Position numbers and translations under genes: made by a program
Notes under the pieces: generated by a model
What the model saw: only the letters and a program-made list of their open reading frames with translations
The model's database searches: none
What the model was told of the DNA's origin: nothing
Assembly (NCBI GenBank): GCA_964611295.1
Contig: CAZSWV010000009.1
Location: 1 to 64,000 of the forward strand
Direction: 5' to 3'
DNA: 64,000 nt
Source of the DNA: B73-G16 sp964611295
Lineage (GTDB): Bacteria; Desulfobacterota; B13-G15
Shown: piece by piece, positions 43,361 to 52,010 of the stretch
Position numbering within the stretch: the first letter of the stretch is position 1
Layout: every line of letters begins with the position of its first letter

Positions 43361-44120
43361 GGTTCCCCTCCACTATCTCCTTTGCCAGTTCCAGATAGCT
43401 ATGGGCACCTGTGGAGTTCCTGTCATACAAAAGCACCGGTTTTCCAAAGCTCGGGGCCTCGCTCAGCCTTACATTACGGGGTATCACGGTGTTGAAGACC
43501 TTTGACCCAAAGTACTCCCTTACCTGCTTGGCGATCTGACGGCAGAGGTTATTGCGTCCATCGTACATGGTCAAGAGTATCCCTTGTATTTGAAGTTTAG
43601 GGTTGTACCGTTCCTTCACTATCCTTATGGTCCTCAACAGCTGCGTCAGGCCTTCCATGGCGTAAAACTCACACTGAAGGGGTATGATGACCGAATCTGC
43701 GGCAACAAGGGCATTGAGCGTCAATATCCCTAAAGAAGGTGGGCAGTCCACTATGACAAAATCGAACTTTTCCTTTTCCTCCAAAAGGACTTCCCTTAAC
43801 TTCTTTTCCCTCAAGGGGACTTCAAGCAACTCCACCTCAGCCCCTATGAGGTGGATGTTGGAAGGCACAAGCCCAAGCCCTTCGATCTCCGTCTTGAGGA
43901 CTACATCCCTCAAGGTGCTTTGACCTATGATGACGTGGTAAAGGGTCTTTTCCAAACCTTCTTTTTCAAAACCAAAAGCGGTAGTGGCATTGCCCTGAGG
44001 GTCTGAGTCTATGAGCAAGACCTTCTTACCCCCAATAGCCAAAGAGGCCGAAAGGTTTACCGCCGTCGTGGTCTTGCCTACCCCACCTTTCTGGTTGGCT
44101 ACTGCGAAGACCTTGCCCAT
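43353..44120 (-). CDS. parA: Chromosome-partitioning ATPase ParA (Soj)
   Basis: A 255-residue Soj-type ParA with the deviant Walker A NQKGGVGKTTTAVNLSASLA, LLIDSDPQGNAT, and VIVDCPPSLGILTLNALVAAD. It is short, lacking an N-terminal DNA-binding domain, as expected for chromosomal ParA. It drives origin movement with ParB and can regulate DnaA. It lies between rsmG and parB, the common origin-proximal order. Confidence 0.96.
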   Translation of the reverse strand: MGKVFAVANQKGGVGKTTTAVNLSASLAIGGKKVLLIDSDPQGNATTAFGFEKEGLEKTLYHVIIGQSTLRDVVLKTEIEGLGLVPSNIHLIGAEVELLEVPLREKKLREVLLEEKEKFDFVIVDCPPSLGILTLNALVAADSVIIPLQCEFYAMEGLTQLLRTIRIVKERYNPKLQIQGILLTMYDGRNNLCRQIAKQVREYFGSKVFNTVIPRNVRLSEAPSFGKPVLLYDRNSTGAHSYLELAKEIVEGNRG

Positions 44121-44159
44121 CCCTTATGTCCTTGAAGATACATCGCCCAAAAACCGCTA

Positions 44160-44828
44160 TCAAGCCTTGCTGAAGACCAAAAGGACCCTCCTGCCCATGG
44201 AAAAGGGCAGTTGGTACTCAATGACCTTATTCAACCTGGCTTTGGTATGCCCTTGGCAAGGCCACTCCTTTTCCCAGTTTGGCCCCTTCATAGCTATCAA
44301 AACCCCCTTCTCGGAAACAAAGGGGAGACCAAGCGACAATAGCCCTTCCAGGGGACCCAGTGCGCGCGAAACCACCACACGGAAATGCCCTCCCAGCTCG
44401 CCTTTTAAGTCCTCAGCCCTTCCGTGGACGACTTCCACCCCTTCTAGGCTGAGTAGCCGCACCATGTGCCTCAAAAAGGCCACTTTCTTGAAGGAAGCCT
44501 CAAGCAGGACAAGCCTTAAGTCCCTCCTGAAGACCTTCAGGGCCAACCCAGGAAAACCAGCCCCAGGGCCGATATCCAACACCTCCACCCCTTCGGGTAT
44601 AAGGGGCGACAGGGACAGGGAATCTAAAAAGTGCTTTACGGCTACTTCCTTTGGGGCCGTTATGGAGGTCAAGGACTTCTTTTGGTTCCACCTCAATAGC
44701 TCAAAGTAATAGGACTCATATGCCTCCAGTTGCTCTTCCCCAAGCTTGATACCAAGCTCCTCGGATCCTTCCTTCAGGGCCCTTATGAAGTCTTCTTTAC
44801 CTACCTCAGATCTTGAAGGCCTCTTCAA
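44160..44828 (-). CDS. rsmG: 16S rRNA (guanine-527 N7) methyltransferase
   Basis: A 222-residue RsmG/GidB with LTSITAPKEVAVKHFLDSLSL, the SAM motif VLDIGPGAGFPGLALKVFRRD, and VVVSRALGPLEGLLSLG. It methylates G527 of 16S rRNA. In many genomes it lies directly after mnmG; here its upstream neighbour is an acyl-CoA ligase whose end it overlaps by 23 bases, and mnmG is 5 kb away. Confidence 0.94.
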   Translation of the reverse strand: MKRPSRSEVGKEDFIRALKEGSEELGIKLGEEQLEAYESYYFELLRWNQKKSLTSITAPKEVAVKHFLDSLSLSPLIPEGVEVLDIGPGAGFPGLALKVFRRDLRLVLLEASFKKVAFLRHMVRLLSLEGVEVVHGRAEDLKGELGGHFRVVVSRALGPLEGLLSLGLPFVSEKGVLIAMKGPNWEKEWPCQGHTKARLNKVIEYQLPFSMGRRVLLVFSKA

Positions 44829-46386
44829 TGCCTATATACTGTTTTCGCAATTTGGGCTTTTCGATCTTGCCAGTAGGATTGCGAGGGACCTGACCGAAGA
44901 AGACCTTCCTTGGCCTTTTGTACTTGGGCAAGGACTCGCAGAATTTGAAGACCTCCTCTTCAGTCATGGTCTCGCCAGGCTTAAGCTCTATCACTACTGC
45001 CACTACCTCCCCGAGCCTCTCGTCAGGGTAACCGATGGCAGCCACGTCCTTTATCTTGGGGTGTGTGTGGAGGAAGCTCTCCACCTCCACGGGGAAGACG
45101 TTTTCGCCTCCACATATGATTATGTCCTTTTTCCGGTCGACAAGCCATATGAACCCCTCTTCGTCCTGTCGGGCCATGTCGCCTGTATAGAGCCAACCGT
45201 CACGCAATACCTCTCTGGTGGCTTCGGGGTTTTTGTAGTATTCCTTCATAACCCCATCACCCCTGACTATCAACTCGCCCACTTCTCCCTGCTTTACGGG
45301 CTCACCGGCTTCGTTCACGATCCTCACCTCCCAGTTAAAACCCGGAAGCCCTATAGCACCTACCTTGTGCTCGTTCTCCATACCTAGGTGCACACAACCA
45401 GGCCCTGTGGCCTCACTTAGGCCATAGTTGGTATCGTAAGCCATGTTGGGGAAGTATTCTTTCCAATGCCTTACAAGCGAAGGGGGTATGGGCTGTGCAC
45501 CCATGTGCATCAAGCGCCACTGATGGAGCCTGTAACGGTCAAGCTTCAGTTCCCCGCTATCAAGCTTCATCAATATGTCGTTGGCCCAGGGGACAAGCAA
45601 AAAGACCACCGTAACGCCTTCTTCACTTACGGCCTCAAAGATCCATTCTGGGGACACACCCCTTAAGATAACGGCCCTTGCCCCCACTATGAAGTTGCCA
45701 AACCAATGCATCTTGGCCCCTGTATGATAAAGGGGAGGTATCAAAAGGAAGTTGTCACGGTGGGTCTGCCTATGATGGACGTTTTCCGTTATGGCAGCAC
45801 AGACCATGTTCCTATGGGTAAGCAATATGGGCTTGGGACGCCCTGTAGTCCCGGAGGTGAAATAAAGGCCACAAGGGTCCTCATATGCGATCTCCACCGA
45901 GGGTTCTTTGGAAGGGGCATCCTCCACTAACCTCCAGAAGTCCAAGGCCCAAGTAGGCCTTTCACCTTTGCCCACATATACATAATGGGAAACGGTAGGA
46001 CATCGGTCCCTTATGGCCTCAAGCCTCTCAATGAACTCCGGACCAAAGACCACCACTTTGGGCTCAGCCACATCGATACAGTACTTTATGTCCTCACTTG
46101 TAAACCGGTAGTTCAAAGGCACGACCCATGCCCCTGTCCTTATGATCCCAAAGTAGGCCACGAGCCAGTCTATGGAGTTCATCATCAAATGCACCACCTT
46201 GTCGCCTTTGACCACCCCCAATTTCATCAAGGCGTTTGCAAAACGATTGGCCAACTCGTCAAAGGCCCTCCAGGTTATCTCCTTCCTCATCCCCTCAGAA
46301 GGGCTGCGCTCCACTAACGCTACTTCATCGGGGTACATCCTCGCATTTCTGGCTAACATCTCACCGATGTGAATGCATACCCCCAT
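44806..46386 (-). CDS. AMP-forming acyl-CoA ligase
   Basis: A protein of about 526 residues of the ANL superfamily with YFTSGTTGRPKPILLTHRN (P-loop), NYGLSEATGPG, YTGDMARQDEEGFIWLVDRKKDII and the C-terminal catalytic lysine motif PRNPTGKIEKPKL. It activates a fatty or aromatic acid as CoA thioester; the substrate is not readable. The preferred ATG at 46386 lies eight bases after AAGGAGG; an upstream GTG at 46395 is too close. It is paralogous to, and divergent from, the next gene. Downstream it runs into rsmG. Confidence 0.9.
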   Translation of the reverse strand: MGVCIHIGEMLARNARMYPDEVALVERSPSEGMRKEITWRAFDELANRFANALMKLGVVKGDKVVHLMMNSIDWLVAYFGIIRTGAWVVPLNYRFTSEDIKYCIDVAEPKVVVFGPEFIERLEAIRDRCPTVSHYVYVGKGERPTWALDFWRLVEDAPSKEPSVEIAYEDPCGLYFTSGTTGRPKPILLTHRNMVCAAITENVHHRQTHRDNFLLIPPLYHTGAKMHWFGNFIVGARAVILRGVSPEWIFEAVSEEGVTVVFLLVPWANDILMKLDSGELKLDRYRLHQWRLMHMGAQPIPPSLVRHWKEYFPNMAYDTNYGLSEATGPGCVHLGMENEHKVGAIGLPGFNWEVRIVNEAGEPVKQGEVGELIVRGDGVMKEYYKNPEATREVLRDGWLYTGDMARQDEEGFIWLVDRKKDIIICGGENVFPVEVESFLHTHPKIKDVAAIGYPDERLGEVVAVVIELKPGETMTEEEVFKFCESLPKYKRPRKVFFGQVPRNPTGKIEKPKLRKQYIGIEEAFKI

Positions 46387-46408
46387 CCCCTCCACCTCCT
46401 TGACAGCG

Positions 46409-46447
46409 TTTTGAAAATATGATACAAAATTTCAAAAAGTTAAACAA
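46409..46447. promoter_or_regulatory. Divergent promoter region with inverted-repeat operator between two acyl-CoA ligases
   Basis: Rightward: -35 TTGACA (46400-46405), 17-base spacer, -10 TACAAA (46423-46428). Leftward: -35 TTGTTT (46442-46447 on the minus strand), 17-base spacer, -10 TATCAT (46419-46424). An inverted repeat TTTTGAAA (46409-46416) / TTTCAAAA (46430-46437) surrounds both -10 boxes. One regulator bound there could silence both ligase genes. The regulator is not encoded next to the site. Confidence 0.6.
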
Positions 46448-46457
46448 GGGGGGTTAA

Positions 46458-48065
46458 ATGGGGCAGATGGTAGGTAATTTTGCGAAGTTTTGTAGGCTTA
46501 ATGCCAGTAAGTATCCTAACCGTGAATTTTTGATTGAGAGTTGGCCCTCTAAGGGGATAAGGCGAGTTCTTACGTGGAAGGACCTGGAGGAGCAGAGCAA
46601 TAAGCTGGCAAATTTCCTCAAGAAGGAGTGTGGGGTTGGTCCAGGGGATATCGTCCTCCATCTCCTGATGAACAGCCTTGAGTGGTATGTCTCCTATATG
46701 GCCGTGTTGAAGACAGGGGCAGCTGTTGCCCCTTTGAACTTCAGGTTTGCTTCCTCGGACATAAAGTATGCTGCAGATGTATCCAAGTGTAAGGTCTTCA
46801 TCCTTGGCGATGGCTTCTTGCCAAAGGTGGAGCCGATCGTCAAGGAGATGCCTTATATAGAAAAGTACATCTGTGTAGGCGATAACGTCCCTGAAGGGAT
46901 GGTTTCGTATAAGGAGATCATGGAAAAGGGGGATCCTACTGAAGTCCTTGCGGAAGTCGATGACGATCAGATGGCTGAGCTGATGTTCACCTCTGGGACG
47001 ACTGGTCCTCCAAAACCGGTTTGCCACACGCATAAGTCTTTGTTCTGGATCGCCATAGGGAATGCGCTTACTTATTCTTTGGGTCATGAAAGTGTGTACA
47101 TCGCTGCTCATCCCTTCTACCACAGTGGGAGCTTGTTTTTGTCTTTCCCGTGTTATGTGGCAGCTGGTAAGATCGTCATGCCCATGGAGTTACAGCCCAA
47201 GTCCCTGATAAAGACCCTTTCTGAGGAAAAGTGTACAAGGGGTTGGCTTACTGTTCCCACTTGGTCCGACCTTCTAAACGCCATAGAGGCCGGCGAGATC
47301 GACCCCAGGGAATATGACCTTTCGAGTTTGCGCAATATAGAGATCGGGGCCCAACCAGTACCCCAGGTCATATTTGAGAAAAGCAAGAGGATCTTCCCAC
47401 ACATAAAGATGGGCAACATTTACGGCATCACTGAAGGGGGAGGGGGTGGTCTCACGCACCTTTACGACGAAGACGTCTTCCGCAAGCCAGGCTCTATAGG
47501 TAAGGCCACTGCCTTCATGGAGGCTAAGGTCGTAAACGACAAGGGCGAAGAGGTACCACCCGGTGTAGTGGGTGAGCTCATCCTCAAAGGGCCGCGGCTC
47601 ATGAAGGAATATGCCTTCAACCCTGAGATGACCCAGAAGACCATCGTTAACGGGTGGCTTTACACAGGGGATCTGGCCTATACGGATGAAGAGGGATACA
47701 TCTACTTTGCTGACCGTAAAAAGGACCTGATAATCCGAGGCGGGGAAAACATCTTCCCTGCTGAAATCGAGGACTTCTTGAGGCGTCACCCCAAGATCCA
47801 GGACGTGGCTGTATTGGGATACCCTCACCCGAGGTTGGTGGAGATCGTCATGGCGGTGATACAACCCAAGCCCGGTGAGACCCTCACTGAGGAGGAAGTC
47901 CTTGAGTTCTGCAAAGAAGGGGGGCTTGCCAAGTTCAAATGGCCTGAAAAGATCGTCTTTGCAGAGGTCCCGAGGAACCCTGCTGGTAAGATCGACAAAC
48001 CAAAGCTTAGGGAGATCTATGTAAAGCCCGCCCTTGAAGAACTCAAACAAAAGGGACTGCTATAA
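46458..48065 (+). CDS. AMP-forming acyl-CoA ligase
   Basis: A 535-residue ANL-superfamily ligase with LMFTSGTTGPPKPVCHTHKS, NIYGITEGGGGGLTH, YTGDLAYTDEEGYIYFADRKKDLIIRGG (read in pieces) and the terminal PRNPAGKIDKPKL lysine motif. It makes an acyl-AMP and then acyl-CoA from an unidentified carboxylic acid. It is similar in length and motifs to the divergent ligase and probably arose by duplication. A strong terminator follows at 48074-48108. Confidence 0.9.
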   Translation: MGQMVGNFAKFCRLNASKYPNREFLIESWPSKGIRRVLTWKDLEEQSNKLANFLKKECGVGPGDIVLHLLMNSLEWYVSYMAVLKTGAAVAPLNFRFASSDIKYAADVSKCKVFILGDGFLPKVEPIVKEMPYIEKYICVGDNVPEGMVSYKEIMEKGDPTEVLAEVDDDQMAELMFTSGTTGPPKPVCHTHKSLFWIAIGNALTYSLGHESVYIAAHPFYHSGSLFLSFPCYVAAGKIVMPMELQPKSLIKTLSEEKCTRGWLTVPTWSDLLNAIEAGEIDPREYDLSSLRNIEIGAQPVPQVIFEKSKRIFPHIKMGNIYGITEGGGGGLTHLYDEDVFRKPGSIGKATAFMEAKVVNDKGEEVPPGVVGELILKGPRLMKEYAFNPEMTQKTIVNGWLYTGDLAYTDEEGYIYFADRKKDLIIRGGENIFPAEIEDFLRRHPKIQDVAVLGYPHPRLVEIVMAVIQPKPGETLTEEEVLEFCKEGGLAKFKWPEKIVFAEVPRNPAGKIDKPKLREIYVKPALEELKQKGLL

Positions 48066-48073
48066 AGGACCAA

Positions 48074-48112
48074 AGGGAGAAGGCTTGCCTAAGGCAGGCC
48101 TTCTCCCTTATC
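48074..48112 (+). terminator. Rho-independent terminator after the acyl-CoA ligase
   Basis: A 16-bp stem (48074-48089 with 48093-48108, one G-T wobble) with a three-base loop TAA is followed by TTATCATTTT. It lies nine bases after the ligase stop and before the BamD-like gene, so it probably ends the ligase transcript. Confidence 0.85.
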
Positions 48113-48122
48113 ATTTTCCCCG

Positions 48123-48851
48123 ATGTCAAAAACTTTTGCCTTAGCGTTTTCCCTTTTGTTGATGGGGTCTTTTGCCTGTGCACCGAGGGCCACAAAAGCT
48201 CCAGCTCCTGATCCTCAATCGCTTTACAGTAAGGCCGTTGAAGCCTTCAACTTGGGCCGTTATACAAAGGCAAAGGAGCTCTTTTCCAAGTTCGTGAGCT
48301 ATTTCCCCGAAGAAAGGGAACTTGTAGCCTTGGCGGAATTGAGGATAGCCGACTGTGCCTTGATGCGGAAGGACTACCCTGAAGCTAGGGAAAGGTATTT
48401 GGAGTTCTTGAGGCGTTATCCTTTCCACCCTGATGTCCCTTATTGTGAATACCAGCTGGCTATGACCTATTTCCTCCAGGTCAAGTCCAAGGATAGGGAC
48501 CAAGAGTCCACCCTGCGTGCCCTTGAGCGCTTTGAAGAACTCATCAGGAAGTACCCTGATAGCGTCTTTGCCGAAAGGGCTAAAGAGAAGGCGGCCTTCT
48601 GTAAAAGGCGCCTTGCCGAACACGAACTTTACGTAGGCCGCTACTACCTCCGGAAGAAAAAGTACCAAGCAGCTTTGAGGAGGTTTCTGGCTGCTTGGGG
48701 ATACGAAGGATCAGGCAAAGAAGAAGAGGCCCTTTACCACATCGTACTCACCTATAAGAAGATGGGTGACGGCGAAAACGCTTCGAAATGGCTTGAAACC
48801 TTAAAGGACCGTTTCCCCAAAAGCAAGTACTTGAAGGAACTAGGAGCTTAA
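48123..48851 (+). CDS. bamD: BamD-like outer-membrane assembly lipoprotein
   Basis: A 242-residue lipoprotein. The signal peptide ends in a lipobox with Cys19 (LLLMGSFAC). TPR-like repeats follow (LYSKAVEAFNLGRYTKAKELF, ALMRKDYPEARERYLEFL, YYLRKKKYQAALRRFLAAW), with the YfiO-type signature FHPDVPYCEYQLAMTYF. It should sit in the periplasm on the outer membrane as part of the BAM complex, which implies a diderm cell. A stand-alone TPR lipoprotein role is the alternative. The ATG is only about 10 bases after the terminator, so its own promoter was not identified. Confidence 0.85.
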   Translation: MSKTFALAFSLLLMGSFACAPRATKAPAPDPQSLYSKAVEAFNLGRYTKAKELFSKFVSYFPEERELVALAELRIADCALMRKDYPEARERYLEFLRRYPFHPDVPYCEYQLAMTYFLQVKSKDRDQESTLRALERFEELIRKYPDSVFAERAKEKAAFCKRRLAEHELYVGRYYLRKKKYQAALRRFLAAWGYEGSGKEEEALYHIVLTYKKMGDGENASKWLETLKDRFPKSKYLKELGA

Positions 48852-48858
48852 GGACAAT

Positions 48859-48933
48859 TGGAGCCGGCGGTGGGATTTGAACCCACGACCTGCTGATTAC
48901 GAATCAGCCGCTCTACCGCTGAGCTACGCCGGC
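48859..48933 (-). tRNA. tRNA-Thr (anticodon CGU)
   Basis: On the minus strand a full cloverleaf is readable: acceptor GCCGGCG paired with CGCCGGC, D-arm GCTCAGCGGTAGAGC, anticodon arm CTGAT-TCGTAAT-CAG with anticodon CGT, T-arm GTGGG-TTTGAAT-CCCAC, discriminator T and an encoded CCA. The total is 75 bases including CCA. Confidence 0.95.
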
Positions 48934-48942
48934 CCATGGTTG

Positions 48943-48971
48943 ACTTTAGAGGTCTTTGGAGGAGAAGTCAA
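48943..48971 (-). promoter_or_regulatory. Promoter of tRNA-Thr
   Basis: On the minus strand -35 TTGACT (48966-48971), a 17-base spacer and -10 TAAAGT (48943-48948) lie about 10 bases before the tRNA 5' end, which is normal for a tRNA gene. Confidence 0.65.
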
Positions 48972-49075
48972 GGGGATCCCTTCTTGTGTCATTTCACTTC
49001 TTTGGCTATAGCTTAACGGCTAACCCCTTTAATCTTTCTTCCGGAAGATAGCTTAATGGTCTTTCAGTTAGGACC

Positions 49076-50035
49076 TTACTTGACCGTTAGGAGGTAAGCC
49101 AGATCTCCTCTTTCGGGATATTTTGCCCTTCCATAGCCTTTTAGGCTTTTTGACGCAAGGTAGTGTCCAAATCGTAGGCATTCTTCCATAGATCTACCTT
49201 TAAGGATCCCGGCCAGGACCCCTGCGTTGAAGACATCACCTGCCCCTGTGTTGTCCACTACTTCTACTTCTTCCTTTGGTTCAAGCTCGAGGACCTCCTT
49301 TTGGCAAAAGGCCATGGCCCCCTTTTTACCCTTTTTGACCACCACCCATTGGGGACCGAGGGATAGAAGTTCCCTAACCCCTTCTTTCAGTTCCTTTCCG
49401 GTCATCATCTGGAGCTCGTCTTCTGTGAGGAAGACGATCCAAGACCTTTCGACAAGTCCCCTTATGTCTTCAAGGCCCCTTTTGGCGTAGAGCTCACCGG
49501 GGTCAAGGCTGAGCTTAATAGGGGGAGGGAGCCTCCGTGCCACTTCAAGTTGGGCTTGAAGGGCCCTGTCTGCGGAAAAAGAACTCATGTGGACGAACTT
49601 GAAGCGTTGAAGGAAGTCCATGTCTACATCTGCAAAGTCGAAAAGGTCGTTGGCATTGGGCTTCACCACAAGGGCGCGATCCCTCCTATGGTCCAAAACC
49701 ACAAGACAAAGGCCTGTCTTGCCCAAACGCTTTACCCTTGAAAGGTCCACACCCTCCATCCCCTTAAGGACCTCCTCCCCTTCGGGGTCCTCACCCACTC
49801 TCCCCACAAAGGCCGTTTGGAACCCAAGCCTCTGAAGGGCAAAAACCGTGTTGGCGGCAGACCCCCCGGCACTTTTGGCGACGAGACGTCCAAATCTTTC
49901 CAGCCTGTCCTTGAGTTCGTCAAAGACCACCTTCCCGGCTTCTTCCCTACCTCCTTTAAGGCCCAAGGACTCGAGGTCTCCTACTTCATAGAAGAGATCT
50001 AGGTTCAAGGCACCGATACCGATCACGTCCCCCAT
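49076..50035 (-). CDS. PfkB-family sugar/nucleoside kinase
   Basis: A 319-residue ribokinase-type kinase with AKSAGGSAANTVFALQRLG, FVGRVGEDPEG and the ATP/anion-hole motif VDNTGAGDVFNAGVLAG (catalytic Asp in GAGD). It phosphorylates a sugar or nucleoside; the adenosine-kinase-like GGSAANT motif slightly favours a nucleoside or nucleoside-like sugar, but this is not decisive. It ends about 105 bases from the -35 box of tRNA-Thr and is divergent from mnmG. Confidence 0.88.
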   Translation of the reverse strand: MGDVIGIGALNLDLFYEVGDLESLGLKGGREEAGKVVFDELKDRLERFGRLVAKSAGGSAANTVFALQRLGFQTAFVGRVGEDPEGEEVLKGMEGVDLSRVKRLGKTGLCLVVLDHRRDRALVVKPNANDLFDFADVDMDFLQRFKFVHMSSFSADRALQAQLEVARRLPPPIKLSLDPGELYAKRGLEDIRGLVERSWIVFLTEDELQMMTGKELKEGVRELLSLGPQWVVVKKGKKGAMAFCQKEVLELEPKEEVEVVDNTGAGDVFNAGVLAGILKGRSMEECLRFGHYLASKSLKGYGRAKYPERGDLAYLLTVK

Positions 50036-50056
50036 TTCCCGTCTCCTTTGGCGTAT

Positions 50057-50062
50057 TATAAT
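50057..50062 (+). promoter_or_regulatory. -10 box close to the mnmG start
   Basis: A perfect TATAAT lies eight bases before the mnmG ATG. Transcription starting about seven bases after it would give an mRNA with almost no leader. No good -35 box is present 17 bases upstream, so the call is tentative. Confidence 0.45.
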
Positions 50063-50070
50063 TCAGAAGG

Positions 50071-51975
50071 ATGGAGGCCCCAGAGGTATTCGACGTAATA
50101 GTAGTAGGGGCAGGACATGCAGGATGCGAGGCCGCTCTAGCAGCGGCCAGGATGGGCTGTAGTGTGCTCTTGCTTACCGTAAACGTGGACCGAATTGCAC
50201 ACATGTCATGTAACCCTGCCATAGGTGGTCTGGCAAAGGGGCATCTCGTCAAGGAGATAGATGCACTTGGGGGCGAGATGGCCAAAAACACCGACGCCAC
50301 TGCCATACAATTCCGCCGCCTTAACACCAAAAAGGGGATGTCAGTTTGGTCCTCGCGAGCCCAAGTGGATATGGAGGAATACAGGATCCGCATGCGGCAG
50401 GTGATAGAAGGGACACCCAACCTCTTCATAAGGCAGACGTGCGTATCGGAGGTCCTGGTAGAAGGCAAGAGGGTCAAAGGGGTAAAGGACGAACTTGGCG
50501 AGGTCTACATGGGCAGGACCGTTATCTTGGCCCCTGGGACCTTCTTAAGGGGGCTGATCCACATAGGCTTCAAAAACTTCCCCGGAGGAAGACTGGGAGA
50601 TCCTGCTTCCTATGAGTTGTCCCAATGCCTCGTAAGACTTGGCTTCAAGTTGGGTCGTTTCAAGACGGGCACTACCCCCAGGCTTGACGGACGTACTATA
50701 GACTTCCAATCCATGACCCCTCAATACGGCGACAATCCCCCCAGGCCTTTTTCCTTTTTCACCGGAAAGGTCGAAAGGCCCCAAGTACCATGTTGGCTCA
50801 CTTACACCACCGAGAAGACCCATGAGATCATAAGGAAGGCCTTGGATAGGTCACCGCTTTACACAGGGGTCATAAAGGGAAAGGGGGTTAGGTATTGCCC
50901 CTCAATAGAGGACAAAGTGGTGAAGTTCCCCGAGAAACCTCGCCACCAGGTCTTTGTAGAGCCTGAAGGGCTGAGGACCGTGGAGTACTATCCAAATGGG
51001 ATATCAAACAGCCTTCCTCTTGACGTACAGATAGAAATGGTCAGGAGCATACCAGGTCTTGAAAGGGCTGAGATCATAAGGCCGGGCTATGCCATAGAAC
51101 ACGACTTTGTAGACCCCACCCAACTTGAACCCACCTTGGAGACAAAGCTCATAGAAGGACTATTTCTGGCAGGACAGATCAACGGCACTACTGGTTACGA
51201 GGAAGCTGCAGCCCAAGGGCTTATTGCAGGGATTAACGCAGTTTTGAAAATAAGGGGGGAAGGACCTTTGGTGTTGAGCAGGTCTCAGGCATATATAGGC
51301 GTGTTGATAGATGACCTAGTGACCAAGGGCACCGATGAACCTTATAGGATGTTCCCTTCAAGGGCCGAACACAGGCTCCTGTTGAGGGAAGACAACGCCG
51401 ACCTGAGGCTTATGCCCATAGGGCATAGCCTAGGCCTTGTAGACGACCAGGCCATGCGGAGGCTCAGGGAGAAACAAAGGGCCATTGAAGAAACCCTCAA
51501 AAGGCTTGAAGAGGTACGTTTGAGGCCTACGGCTTCGGTTAATGAGAAGCTTTTGCAACTTGGCACCTCGCCTATAAAGACCCCCACCAGTTTAAAGGAG
51601 CTCCTAAGGAGGCCGGAGGTCGACCTTAGAAGCCTTGTCCCTTTTGACCCGCACTTGGAGGATTTGCCCCAAGATGTACAGGAAGAGGTGGAGTTCCGTG
51701 TGAAGTACGAAGGCTACGTCAAGAGACAGGAGGAGCAAATAGCACGGCTCAGACGCCTCGAAGAAGAAAGGATACCTGAGGACCTGGACTTCTACGCCAT
51801 AGCGGGGCTTTCCAATGAGGTAAAGGAAAAACTCTCCCGTATCAAGCCAAAGACCCTCGGTCAGGCGTCAAGGATCCCGGGTGTTACACCGGCAGCGTTG
51901 GCTTTGCTTGAAATCCACCTTAAGAGGTATAAGGAAAGGCCGGGCTGTGTTGAAAAAAATAACGAATTGTTGTAA
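50071..51975 (+). CDS. mnmG: tRNA uridine-34 5-carboxymethylaminomethyl modification enzyme MnmG
   Basis: A 634-residue GidA/MnmG with FAD motif VIVVGAGHAGCEAALAAA, NPAIGGLAKGHLVKEIDALGG, SSRAQVD, ILAPGTFLRG and INGTTGYEEAAAQGLIAGINA (read in pieces). With MnmE it modifies U34 in several tRNAs. The ATG at 50071 is the only start that keeps the conserved N-terminal FAD motif, although AGAAGG abuts it and a TATAAT lies eight bases upstream. It is followed by the atp genes, an arrangement common near replication origins. Confidence 0.96.
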   Translation: MEAPEVFDVIVVGAGHAGCEAALAAARMGCSVLLLTVNVDRIAHMSCNPAIGGLAKGHLVKEIDALGGEMAKNTDATAIQFRRLNTKKGMSVWSSRAQVDMEEYRIRMRQVIEGTPNLFIRQTCVSEVLVEGKRVKGVKDELGEVYMGRTVILAPGTFLRGLIHIGFKNFPGGRLGDPASYELSQCLVRLGFKLGRFKTGTTPRLDGRTIDFQSMTPQYGDNPPRPFSFFTGKVERPQVPCWLTYTTEKTHEIIRKALDRSPLYTGVIKGKGVRYCPSIEDKVVKFPEKPRHQVFVEPEGLRTVEYYPNGISNSLPLDVQIEMVRSIPGLERAEIIRPGYAIEHDFVDPTQLEPTLETKLIEGLFLAGQINGTTGYEEAAAQGLIAGINAVLKIRGEGPLVLSRSQAYIGVLIDDLVTKGTDEPYRMFPSRAEHRLLLREDNADLRLMPIGHSLGLVDDQAMRRLREKQRAIEETLKRLEEVRLRPTASVNEKLLQLGTSPIKTPTSLKELLRRPEVDLRSLVPFDPHLEDLPQDVQEEVEFRVKYEGYVKRQEEQIARLRRLEEERIPEDLDFYAIAGLSNEVKEKLSRIKPKTLGQASRIPGVTPAALALLEIHLKRYKERPGCVEKNNELL

Positions 51976-52010
51976 AGTTTTACCCTCCGGGTCATAGTGG
52001 AGGAAATGCG

